Assembly: GCA_032209605.1 (NCBI GenBank)
Contig: JASFXZ010000028.1
Span: forward strand, 4,536,941-4,600,940
DNA: 64,000 nt
From: Mactromeris polynyma
Lineage: Eukaryota; Mollusca; Bivalvia; Venerida; Mactridae
Direction: 5' to 3'
Shown here: piece after piece, positions 45,249 to 54,787 of the stretch
How positions within the stretch are numbered: position 1 is the first letter of the stretch
How the letters are laid out: each line of letters begins with the position of its first letter
Position numbers and translations under genes: made by a program
The notes under the pieces: generated by a model
What the model was told of the DNA's origin: nothing
Databases searched by the model: none
What the model saw: the letters and a program-made list of their open reading frames with translations, nothing else

Positions 45249-45793
45249 GACTTTTAGGACATTCGGAACACCTCGGCGATATAAATATTCCGAGCTCTGC
45301 CGAATACCGCCGAGTAGTTACTAGCCTGGGGTCCTGGCTCACCGACGCGTAGCAATATGAGGTTTGGCCAGGATTCAAGGCTAAGTAGTTACGACAATCG
45401 GAACACCTCGGAGATATAAATAACCTCGGAGATATTATGGTTAGAAAGTAGTCCGCAAGATGGCCTCCGAGATATGCTGTACCTGTATATTATGGAATTG
45501 AGACATATACGATATTTCTGGGAAACCAACATCAAATAAATTTGGAACGACTAATAAATATTTCCCTGATAATGAAATAACATCAATTTGTAGGAATTGT
45601 TGGCGAAACATAGAAAATTTTGATGCATTCAGAAGGTAATCTCGTGATTATCTACTCGGCGTTATTCGCCGGGGACACATCACATTGGGTGTATCCATCC
45701 ACTTACTTACGAGGTATGTATTCCGAGCTCTGCCGGATACCGCCGAGTAGTTACGATTGTAGTTACGATTGCCCAAACTTCTTGGTCGTTTTA
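45249..45793. repeat. Direct repeats of ATTCCGAGCTCTGCCG
   Basis: ATTCCGAGCTCTGCCG-ATACCGCCGAGTAGTTAC occurs at 45297-45330 and again at 45720-45753. CGGAACACCTCGG(C/A)GATATAAATA occurs at about 45265 and 45398. No gene seen. Confidence 0.55.
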
Positions 45794-45960
45794 GTGGTCG
45801 GTCAACTCGTACCGTTTTTGGTCAACTCGTACCGTAGTTAACTCGTACCTTTGTCAATTTAACTCGTACCTTTGTCAATTTGTATCTGTTTTGGTCAACT
45901 CGTACCTTAATATTTGGTCAACTCGTACCTTAATATTTGGTCAACTCGTACCTTTCCATT
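45794..45960. repeat. CAACTCGTACC repeat cluster
   Basis: Seven copies of (T/A)AACTCGTACC in 165 bp, some as TTTGGTCAACTCGTACCTTA repeats. The inverted counterpart GGTACGAGTTGACCAACT is at about 48874-48891, so 45794-48900 may be one composite element. It shares family with 21700-21965. Confidence 0.65.
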
Positions 45961-46414
45961 GTTGTACTCTTATATAACTTTAATCTGTATACTAATGCAT
46001 ATATTTCAGTTTAGTGCTTTTTTCAGATATCATTTATGATTGACATCAGTAAGGCCTTAGGGAATGTAATACTTGGGCCTGAAGTTTTGCAAAAAAAAAA
46101 TAAACAAAATCCCGAATAAGCCTCCTTTCATATTAATTTTCACATTTTCTTAAAAATTTGTTTAAAAAGAACTATCATGTAATACTAGTAAAGGTACAGT
46201 AATGATAATTTGACATCACACGAAGTTTCTTTTTTTCATCTTTAATTTTCTGCTGCCGCGCAGCCGTCATCAAAATTAATGTTGTTTAGTCTCAATAAGT
46301 ATTCATGACTAGTGTACGGTTCTTTTGTTTTCAAAAACTTTGCCTTTGGGTGGCATTTTATGTCGTCTGTCAATGTTGTTAACGATGAATCGTCTACAAG
46401 TGGACATTGGTAAA

Positions 46415-48510
46415 ACATATTAGTACTGGTATGAATTGGTCGTTTTGCGTTTTTTTAACAAGATAATACTAGTGGAATTTCTCATGAATGAGTCCTCAAA
46501 TTGTAGACCCCGAAATGCACCAGAAGCAACCCTTTCATACCTATATATACTGAAACGAAAACGAAAGTGTGCACTTGGTTAGAGGGATTTTTTTTATACT
46601 TATAGAAGCAAAATATTGGCAAATTTGGTATCAAAATGTGCAAAAATGTATTGGCAACACGATGTTTTACTTTTAAGTGAAATTTGATAATTATCAGAAC
46701 ATTGTTTTACGTGTGAATAACGTAGGGATGAAAAGTAAAAGTTGCAGATTTGTAATGTTTTGTAACTGCTTTTTTGCCTTCGGATATTTGTCAAGTTACG
46801 TGACAATTAATCAGTATATGTTGTGGCCTCCTCGTCTACGGATCAACGCAAGTATTCTAGATCGCATGGACCTGACGTAACGTCTTATGACGTCGGCGGG
46901 AATGGCGTTCCATTCATGAACTAAGGCTGCACACAAGTCATTGATATTGTTGATAACATGGTTTTTCCTTGCTCTCCGACCAAGCAAATCACATAAATGT
47001 TCAATGGGATTCATGTCCGGAGAGCAAGCCGACCAAGGTAAGACGTTAACGCTATTTCTAGCGAGATAATTCCTGGTAAGTATAGCAGTATGTGGCCTTG
47101 CGTTATCATGCATTAAACAACCAAGGTTCTGTTGTAGGAAAGGAATAACAACTGGGCGTAAAACTTGGTCAACATATCCTTGGGCATTTAAATTACCATG
47201 AATAACAACAAGGTCTGTTTTCCTACCGCCCATAATACCTCCCCAGACCATTACACTACCCCCTCCAAAACGATCTCGCTCTAATAAACAGTTCTGGTCA
47301 AAACGTTCCCCTTTACGTCTAAATACCCGAACTCTACCGTCAGCAGAGCTAAGGTTAAATCGCGACACATCACTAAAGAGCACCCTAGACCACATGGCAC
47401 GGTTCCAACGGAGATGACGGCGGGCCCAGACCAGTCTGAGAGCACGATGTCTGTTACAGTATTAAGGATCTGGCCTACATAAGGCCTCCTAGCCCTTAAC
47501 GGGTTTGCATTGGCCCGCAGTCGGTTAAGAACCGTATCCCTACATACGCCAAGCTCTCGTGCAGTGCTTGTAGCGGGTTTGAACCGATGTCGTAAGTGCG
47601 TCAACGTCATATGTCTATCCTGACGTGCCGTTGTCACCTTCGGTCTACCGGATCGTGGACGATCTCTAACGCTTCCATTCTGATGGTAACGTCGTCGGTG
47701 TTTTATTATGGTATTTCTATGGCAGTTAAACTGCCTAGCGACGTCAGCAACGCTGACGTCGGCTGCGAGTTGCAGAAGTGCCTGAATTCGTTCGTTTTCT
47801 TGAAGCCGTGGCATCTTGTTTACGAGTGAAATTCAAAAGTGAACTGTGATTTATTATTGCATAACAAGTAAAGATATCGGTCAGGGTCAACCTGTACCTG
47901 TACACACGTTGCACGGGTAGCACGAGTGAAAAGTTGCATAATAGCCTGCTGTCAATTTGAAAGCCGTCTATGCGCTTAAATATAGGGTAAATGGGTGCAA
48001 TGTGTAAAGGGTTATTTTCTTCACATATGATGATAAATCCGTATATCTAAACTTTGTAACAAAAAAGTTATGCCCAATATAAAAGTGCACACTTTCTTTT
48101 TCGTGTTAGTATTGTAAAAAAATTCCGGGGGAGATCTGACTGGGGTTGGTACAGAAAGTGGTGTCGCCTGGAAATTTTCTAAAATGTTGGTACTTGTATG
48201 AATTGGTCGTTCTGTATTTTTAACAAGACGCATGTAATACTAGTCATTTCTCAGGAATGAGTCCTCAAATATCAGATCTAGAAATGCACCAGAAGCCACC
48301 ATTTCATAGCTATATTGTAAAAATTTCTGGGGGAGATCTGACTGGGAATTGATCTCCCCAGGACATTTTTTAAAAAGTTGGTACTTGTATAATTTGGTCG
48401 ATTTTGTATTTTTAACAACATAATACTAGTGCAATTCTCATGAATGAGTCCTCAAAATTTAGACCCCGAATTGCACCAGAAGCCACCATTTCATACCTAT
48501 ATTGTTCATC
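46415..48510. repeat. Three dispersed copies of a ~140-bp repeat
   Basis: TTGGTCG..GTATTTTTAACAA, then TCATGAATGAGTCCTCAAA, then GCACCAGAAGCCACCATTTC. The three parts recur in that order at 46415-46555, 48183-48325 and 48377-48510. The last two are separated by GGGGGAGATCTGACTGGG, which also precedes the second copy. A GC-rich segment (CCGGGGGAGTTCCCCCGG hairpin) follows at about 48511. Confidence 0.65.
46811..47814 (-). pseudogene. Tc1-like DD34E transposase, one frameshift
   Basis: The N-terminal part (47814 to about 47465) starts MPRLQENERIQALLQLAADV and contains a helix-turn-helix (VSVADVARQFNCHRNTIIKH), a GRPR-type hook (RPRSGRPKVTT) and a second helix bundle. One frame change at about 47462 leads to RHLRWNRAMWSRVLFSDVSR (first Asp), VMVWGGIMGG, LMHDNARPHTA (second Asp) and SPDMNPIEHLCDLLGRR (Glu). 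The D-to-E gap is 34 residues, the DD34E signature of Tc1. The total is about 335 residues, full length for the family. I could not identify its TIRs. Confidence 0.88.
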
Positions 48511-48550
48511 CGGGGGAGTTCCCCCGGACCCCCCTTCAGGTAGGGATCAA

Positions 48551-49194
48551 TGGTCCTCATGATGGCCCCCCCCGCAATCTTGAATTTCTGGATCCGGGCC
48601 TGCAGTTATTGTGAACATTTTGCCAGAGGAAGCCTAGGAAAATGATAATCATTAATACATCAATTGGTGCATTTGGTTGTATACTTTATCGTTATGAAGA
48701 TCGTTTGTTCCCAGAAATGTGTACAGAAATGTGTACAGTATACATTAATATAAAAAGAGATATGTTTACACTGGTCACAATTGAGCCACACAATACAGGA
48801 AAAGCTTACTTTAAATCATATGAACTCTATAAAAAAGTGTTTGTATGACTTGAATATGACTTGTTTTACCGAAGGTACGAGTTGACCAACTGGTATTAGC
48901 TGGTATCTAGACAGATCAGTAATTACAAGTAATCTCTAATGATTCCCAAGGCTGTGACGGTGTGACCACCGGAGCCGTATTGGCTTAGGTATGAGGAGAC
49001 GAAGACGTTGCTGTCCAAACTTTACTATCTCTTAACTATCCAAACTCTTTCTTTCCTCTCATTCAAATTAGCTTTTTGAGTTTTCTTGACTAAGCAATAT
49101 CACCCGTCGCGTAAAAATCAATTGTAAATGTAATTGAGATGATGTAGATGTAGATAGATGCAGATGCATTGATTGTGAAGTTCTTAGGGGTTAT
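48551..49194. other. No recognisable gene
   Basis: Mixed-composition sequence. It includes the inverted closing segment of the CAACTCGTACC family at about 48835-48900. No gene seen. Confidence 0.5.
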
Positions 49195-49512
49195 GGACAT
49201 CATCAGGGTCCATGCATCTAGAACCGGAGTCGAGAGATACGAGACTCCCATACTCTGACAGACATCACCAGGGTACTTGCATCTAGAACCGGAGTCTAGA
49301 GATACGAGACTCCCATACTCTGACAGACATCACCAGGGTCCATCCATCTAGAACCGGAGTCTAGAGATACGAGACTCCCATACTCTGACATACATCACCA
49401 GGGTCCATCCATCTAGAACCGGAGTCTAGAGATACGAGACTCCCATACTCTGACAGACATCACCAGGGTCCATCCATCTAGAACCGGAGTCTAGAGATAC
49501 GAGACTCCCATA
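49195..49512. repeat. 65-bp tandem repeat, five copies
   Basis: CATCTAGAACCGGAGTCTAG recurs with CTAGAACCGG at 49218, 49283, 49348, 49413 and 49478, a constant 65-bp period with very few differences. Each unit contains the short hairpin CTAGAACCGGAGTCTAG. The last unit is cut by a TA-flanked transposon end. Confidence 0.9.
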
Positions 49513-49872
49513 CACTCAACAAAATTCCTAATCGGTCAGTTTATATTGTATTATTATTTTTCTAATAATGCATGTATTCACACAAAATTTCACATACCGA
49601 TATTTGAACAGGTAATACAGCGAATTATTGATTTTTTTAGCCGGCTCGCTATGAAATTAATCGTATTAGGCGTATTGACGTTTATAACACGTTTTGCACG
49701 TGTGGGGCATGGACACATATTTGCACGTGTTCGTGTACACTTTTGTCATTGCCGATGAAAATCCTTTTTGAAAAACACAAAACATGGTGAGAATGACTGA
49801 AGAAGAACGCGCCCGAGCCGTCGGAATGATACAGGCCGGAACTCATTTACGACAGGTGAGTTTTATTTTTTG
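49513..49872 (+). mobile_element. 5' end of a Tc1/mariner-type element
   Basis: The 65-bp repeat is interrupted after CTCCCATA by CACTCAACAAAATTCCTAAT, consistent with insertion at TA (49511-49512). A 270-bp leader precedes a short coding exon. The rest of the element is missing: at about 49873 the sequence enters a hairpin that abuts LINE ORF1. Confidence 0.6.
49784..49855 (+). pseudogene. Tc1-type transposase first exon
   Basis: Twenty-four codons from ATG at 49784: MVRMTEEERARAVGMIQAG then THLRQ, the start of a Tc1/IS630-type helix-turn-helix. CAG|GTGAGT, a good 5' splice site, follows at 49855/49856. Further exons are not present in the window. Confidence 0.6.
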
Positions 49873-50010
49873 AAATTTCATAAGAATATTGACATTATTT
49901 GTTTGTAGTTATTATATTGAAGTTTCTTGCCACCTGAAATAAGTTGAAAACGGAAATAACCACCAATATAATGGCTACAAACAAATAATGTCAATATTCT
50001 TATGAAATTT
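49873..50010. repeat. Hairpin with perfect 36-bp arms
   Basis: 49873-49908 (AAATTTCATAAGAATATTGA..) is the exact reverse complement of 49975-50010. TTATTATATTG and CAATATAATGG extend it. It marks the breakpoint between the Tc1 exon and LINE ORF1 copy A. Confidence 0.8.
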
Positions 50011-50924
50011 TGATAAGTTCACTACAAGAGTGACAAGGAGGGATGTACGCCAAAGGGGCAGCTTTGTTGGCATAGCTAGCACTACTGCTAGCCTGTGCCT
50101 GGTCCCTCTGGCGGTTCTGCACAACCCTCCTTGCCTCTACGAAAGAAATACCCTGATTGTATTTAACTTCCAAAATGTCTTTTTCAATTTTCCAAGACTG
50201 GCAATGCTTTGAAAAAACCAGGGTGGGAACCCTTGCAATTTGCACAGAGGGGTTTCTCGTGACAGATTTTTAATTCATGGTCTGGCCCCTCATGTGCACA
50301 GATTGCACAAACTGGAATACTTGTGCATTTGGTCTCGTGATGGCCAAACCTCTGACACCTGAAACAGCGCAGAGGGTTTGGCACATACACGGAGACCGGA
50401 ACGCTTTCGTACCCCATTTTTACATTAGATGGGAGGACTGATGTTGAGAAGGTGAGTATATACGTGTTTGTTTGAATGATTTTGTTATCTCTTTTAATTG
50501 AGATTCTTTTTACTGCCGAGACAGCCTGCGATTGAAGATTAGTAGTTATTTCGTCGAGGGACTCGCAACATGCGAGATCCCTACAACGAATAACTCCTTT
50601 AGATGAATTAAGTGATGGGTGGGGTTTAATGACGACCCCCAACCCAAAGAATTGTTTGTGACCTGAAAGGTTTTTTGCTTGTTGCATGGTGGAGCATTCC
50701 ACCAGCAACGTTTCATCTTTCAATTTCTTCACGGACCTTGGCGTTCCGAGAATGGATTGCAAAGTCTTCTGTATGATAAAGGGGGAAAGTTTAGTGATTG
50801 GTTTCTCTGAATCTGAAGATTTTATAACAATGAAACGAGAGAAATTTTGGGGGGTCATGTGTGATATGTCTGTCTCAGAGTCAGACTCTGAGAGTGTTCG
50901 TTTGGCTTTTTTTGGGGTTGCCAT
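50011..50924 (-). pseudogene. LINE ORF1 copy A (N-terminal ~300 residues)
   Basis: A gag-like, single-stranded nucleic-acid-binding protein of a Jockey-type LINE, which packages the element RNA. It starts MATPKKAKRTLSESDSETDI. Residues ~28-180 look like an RRM-type domain (FIVIKSSDSEKP..). Three zinc knuckles follow: CFRCQRFGHHETKC, CAICAHEGPDHELKIC and CANCKGSHPGFFKA. A frame change occurs just after the third knuckle (near 50220), and the copy is cut off at 50011 by the hairpin before the proline-rich tail. It is the only ORF1 copy lacking the fused ORF2/3' UTR end. Confidence 0.85.
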
Positions 50925-51545
50925 GCTGATTGAATTAGTTCATCATTGATGCTCCCCACCCGCCACGGAGTCCAACAAGGAGACATGACCAGGGGACATC
51001 CAACACTGGTCATGACAGGGATACATCAATGATATACTCGTGATAAAAGGGTTAAACTGGACAAATGAGTTCCCTCAGAACATTTTACAAGCTTTAAACA
51101 TACTTTGGGAGATTTCGAATGCCAGTTAAAGGCCAAACAAGTATCCGATTGGCCCATGGGCCACCGCCTTCCAAGATACAAATAATTAAAAGGTAAATCG
51201 TGCAAGTCGTCAACGAGATAATGTATGTATTTATAAAATAAACAAATATAAATAGACATGGGGGTACAATATATCGTGGGGCTTGGCATGACTAGCCGAT
51301 TGATCTCGACGGGCCTTCCAGACCTCCCGTTTAGCCCAACTAAAGGCCAAAGCAGTGTATTGAGAGAACCAAGTATAGATTGCCAACTCAGAACCCGCTC
51401 AACTACCAGGATCCTCTCATCAGGCGACACAGGTAGCAGCCCACGGCAAACGGGCAGGCACAGTGGGGGGGGGTCGTACCCCTCAGTAGTGCGACAGTTG
51501 GGGAATTCTAGCCCCCCCTCCAGCTGGGGAGAGGGGTGTTGTATA
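50925..51545 (-). other. 5' UTR of LINE copy A
   Basis: Precedes the ORF1 Met. Homologous stretches precede copies E (59957-60562) and F (62786-63350). It contains the conserved GATTGGCCCATGGGCCACCG, a poly-G (plus strand) run near 51465 and CACTGTGCCTGCCCGTTTGC on the minus strand. A 208-codon frame runs through it but is not conserved as a protein across the copies. An internal promoter would be expected here, as in other Jockey-type LINEs. Confidence 0.65.
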
Positions 51546-51735
51546 CAACCTTCCCACCCTATACCCAATATAATGGATAAATCGATAATGAAAGCCTTAA
51601 TTGGGTTTATACATTCGCTATGATATAAACATATTGAAACTTTCCAAAACATTTCAGTTTGACAAACAAAACAAAGCTCTCATTGACACTGATTGCCCTG
51701 ACTTTAAACATCCCGAGGCATGATACGAGATATTA

Positions 51736-51784
51736 TTATTATTATTATGTTGTTTTATGGCGCATCGACAGCTTTGGTCATTTA
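51736..51784 (-). mobile_element. 49-bp LINE 3'-end micro-insertion with 14-bp target duplication
   Basis: GATACGAGATATTA occurs at 51722-51735 and 51785-51798. Between them lie only (TTA)n and ATGTTGTTTTATGGCGCATC then GACAGCTTTGGTCATTTA, the inverted terminal 35 bp of the LINE family. It is an extremely 5'-truncated integration, and proves that CGCCATAAAACAACAT(AAT)n is the element's 3' terminus. Confidence 0.85.
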
Positions 51785-51798
51785 GATACGAGATATTA

Positions 51799-52260
51799 GC
51801 AGTGGTAAACTGAATGGTTGAAATTATATGAAACATGCATACAATTGTAAATTCTTCAATGCATAATTTAAAATATATAATTTACATAACATTTGAATAT
51901 AAAGATCCACAGAAGAAGCAGTAGTGGGTAGTTCACCCGGTGCCAGCAGCATCACTAGCCGGTCCACGCAGGGTTCATTTTCCTAGGAAGTCAACTTGAG
52001 AGGACTCGAAAAAGCATTCAATGCCTTCCATCATTAATCAGCTTAAATCGATAATGTAATTAATGTTTGTATAAAAAACGTTTTACATATTTGGTAAGGA
52101 TTGACATTCCTGTCAAATGAAAGTTTTATTTCACTGAATCTGCAAAAATAAGACTTAACTCCTGACTTTCTTGTAAGAAACTTTGTTGTTACTGAAAACC
52201 TCGGGTCATTAACTGTTGAATGCGACGATTTCGGACATAAAAACGGGTATGCAAATGTTA
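51799..52260. other. No recognisable gene
   Basis: Unique-looking sequence between two LINE tails. No gene, RNA or repeat recognised. Confidence 0.45.
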
Positions 52261-52261
52261 G

Positions 52262-52496
52262 ATTATTATTATTATTATGTTGTTTTATGGCGCATCGACA
52301 GCTTTGGTCATTTAGCGCGCAATGGATGTAAAATTATGTGAAAATTAAAAAAGATTATATGATATTCTTGTAAATATGTTAAACTTGTGCAAATATAGCG
52401 CGTAAAAAAGGATCATTATGTAAGAATATACTTTATGTACTAGAGTGAGCGAGGCAATCCTCATTCACTGATACATGTAATATATGTGTGTATAGA
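52262..52496 (-). repeat. LINE 3' UTR and (AAT)n tail, type I
   Basis: Follows the ORF2 stop at 52497. It contains GAATGAGGATTGCCTCGCTC, TTGCGCGCTAAATGACCAAA and ends GCGCCATAAAACAACATAAT with (AAT)n at 52262. This is the reference 3' end for the array. Confidence 0.8.
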
Positions 52497-52872
52497 TTAA
52501 AATTTGTATAACTTGCTGTAAAAACCAATCTCTTTGATATAGCTTATAATTTTTCCAACTTGTACAGTCTCAAATAGATTTCTAACGTCAGTAGTATTAA
52601 AATTGGGAACGGACTGGCTGAAGGTCAACACAGTCACATGGAATGCAGTCCAGTCTAGCATCCTGGCCAAACAGCCAGGAATGCGTAAGACGTGTGTGCC
52701 CAATCCTGCATCGGGCAATTATAACCTCCTCTCTACGGATGGATCTATAGGCAGGTTGCCATTCTCCAAGTACTGGTTTCACTGAGTGTAATTTGTTGTT
52801 GATGTCTGTATCCCACTGGGATTGCCATGAAGATAGGGTGTATGATGAGACGGCAGATTTGAAATCAGAAAA
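52497..52872 (-). pseudogene. Jockey-like LINE ORF2 C-terminus
   Basis: The last ~120 residues of the reverse transcriptase/RNase H polyprotein: SAVSSYTLSSWQSQWDTD, VKPVLGEWQPAYRSIRREEV, IARCRIGHTRLTHSWLFGQD, CIPCDCVDLQPVRSQF and VGKIISYIKEIGFYSKLYKF. The RxGHTRLTHSxLL and CxxC elements are typical of Jockey-type C-termini. A ~33-bp deletion removes the PFTVQHFLVD segment present in the copy at 63.4 kb, and a frameshift follows. 5'-truncated at 52872, directly against the next tail. Confidence 0.82.
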
Positions 52873-52875
52873 TGG

Positions 52876-53478
52876 ATTATTATTATGTTGTTTTATGGCG
52901 CATCGACAGCTTTGGTCATTTAGCGCGCAAGAAATGTTAAAAATATGTGAAACTAAAAAAGCTACGTGATATACTTGTATATGTTAAATTCGGGTAAATA
53001 TAGTATAATATGAGATTTTAGATTATAAATATCATAGCTTGTTGTAAAAGCCAATCTCTATGATGTAGCTTATGAATTTTCCAACTTGTATAGTCTCAAT
53101 GAGACTTTTAATTATTATCATGTGGTTTTATTATTATTATTATGTTGTTTTATGGCGCATCGACAGCTTTGGTCATTTAGCGCGCAAGAAATGTTAAAAA
53201 TATGTGAAACTAAAAAAGGTTATGTGATATTCTTGTAAATATGTTAAACTTGTGCAAATATAGCGTGTAAAAAGGATCATTATGTAAGAATATATTTTAT
53301 GTATTAGAGTGTTATTATTATGTTGTTTTATGGCGCATCGACAGCTTTGGTCATTTAGCGCGCAAGAAATGTTAAAAATATGTGAAACTAAAAAAGGTTA
53401 TGTGATATTCTTGTAAATATGTTAAACTTGTGCAAATATAGCGTGTAAAAAGGATCATTATGTAAGAATATATTTTAT
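52876..53478 (-). repeat. Four LINE 3'-end fragments, head to tail
   Basis: Tails starting at 52876 (type I with remnant ORF2 codons, 5' end at GTCTCAATGAGAC near 53106), 53110 (a ~25-bp type II stub ATTATTATCATGTGGTTTTA), 53137 and 53309 (type I). All share TTATGGCGCATCGACAGC and TTTGGTCATTTAGCGCGCAA. Each 5'-truncated copy ends against the (AAT)n tail of the next. Confidence 0.8.
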
Positions 53479-53479
53479 A

Positions 53480-54553
53480 TTATCATGTTATCATGTGGTT
53501 TTATGGCGCATTGACAGCTTTGGTCATTTAGCGCGCAAGAAATGTGAAATTATGTGAAACTAAAAAATGTAACGTGATATACTTGAAAATGTTAACTAGT
53601 TAGCGGACTGGTTGAAGGTCAACCCAGCCAACGAGAAAAAATGTACTGTGAAAGGCGTATTTCATGGAATACAGTCCAGATTTATTAAAAATAAGTTAAA
53701 AATAAAATAAAAGACTAAGTTTCTTCATCAGAGAGCATGCTCTCATCCCCTGAGACAGAGATTCCATCACTGTCATCCTCCATGTCACTAAGACATTCAA
53801 ACTTGTTGTTGAGGGGGGTTTCATAATTTTTTGTTTTACGTGGTTCTGGTGTGGGTGATGGTGGTGAAGGTTTGTGACCTGCAGGTTTTTCTTTAGGAGG
53901 TTGTGAAGTGGGTTTGCTGTTAATTTTGTTTGCTGGTGCAGATTTCACCTTAGGTTTGGTAGTAGTAGGGGCAGGCGATGTGGCCTTAGGTGGAGTGGGT
54001 ATTGGTTTCTTGGTAGTAGGAGGGGCTGGTGATTTGGTTTTTGGAGGAATGGATTTTGGTTTTTCGGGCAAAACAGGTTTTTTTGGCTGATTGGATGTTT
54101 TTGGTGCAGGGGGGGGGGATCGTTGGGGCAGGCCGTCTCTGTGTCTGCACAGATGAGGGGGCCAGACCTTTAAGGTCCTCTGCAATCTGAGGATACTTTT
54201 CTATTAAAATTTTGATAAGATCACTACAAGAGTGACAAGGAGGGATGTTCGCCAAAGGGGCGGCTTTGTTGGCATAGCTAGCATTACTGCTAGCCTGTGC
54301 CTGGTCCCTCTGGCGGTTCTGTACAACCCTCCTTGCCTCTACAAAAGAAACACACAAGTTATATTTAATTTCTAAAATATCTTTCTCAGTCTTCCACGAC
54401 TGGCAATGTTTTGAAAAAACAGGGTGGAACCCTTGCAATTTACACAGAGGGGTTTCTCATGACAGACTTTAGAATCATGGTCTGGCCCCTCATGTGCACA
54501 GACTGCACAAACTTGAATATTTGTGCATCTGGTCTCGTGATGGCCAAACCTCT
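53480..54553 (-). mobile_element. ORF1-only LINE derivative, copy B
   Basis: Type II tail (GTGGTTTTATGGCGCATTGA) at 53480, a remnant of ORF2 codons (GCCTTTCACAGTACATTTTT near 53660), then ORF1 on the minus strand ending DESMLSDEET at 53715. ORF1 is 5'-truncated at 54553 inside the first zinc knuckle (RFGHHETRC..). Its proline/lysine-rich tail (PKTKSPAPPTTKKPIPTP) is out of frame with the knuckles because of a G-run of ten at 54109-54118. No reverse transcriptase is encoded. Confidence 0.82.
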
Positions 54554-54787
54554 TTTTTATTATTATGTTGTTTTATGGCGCATCGACAGCTTTGGTCATT
54601 TAGCGCGCAAGAAATGTTAAAAATATGTGAAACTAAAAAAGGTTATATGATATTCTTGTAAATATGTTAAACTTGTGCAAATATAGCGTGTAAAAAGGAT
54701 CATTATGTAAGAATATATTTTATGTACTAGAGTGAGCGAGGCAATCCTCATTCACTGATACATGTAATATATATGTGTGTATAGATT
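54554..54787 (-). repeat. LINE 3'-end fragment, type I
   Basis: Begins (plus) TTTTTTATTATTATGTTGTT and carries the GAGCGAGGCAATCCTCATTC segment of the 3' UTR. 5' end near the ORF2 stop region. Confidence 0.78.

Noticed and set aside
49546..49758. A 70-codon plus-strand frame before the Tc1 first exon
   Set aside because: It lies in the element's leader. No start context, no motif, and it ends before the convincing exon.
51026..51652. A 208-codon minus-strand frame upstream of ORF1 copy A
   Set aside because: It lies in the LINE 5' UTR. In copies E and F the frame is disrupted by indels and the poly-G, so no protein is conserved.
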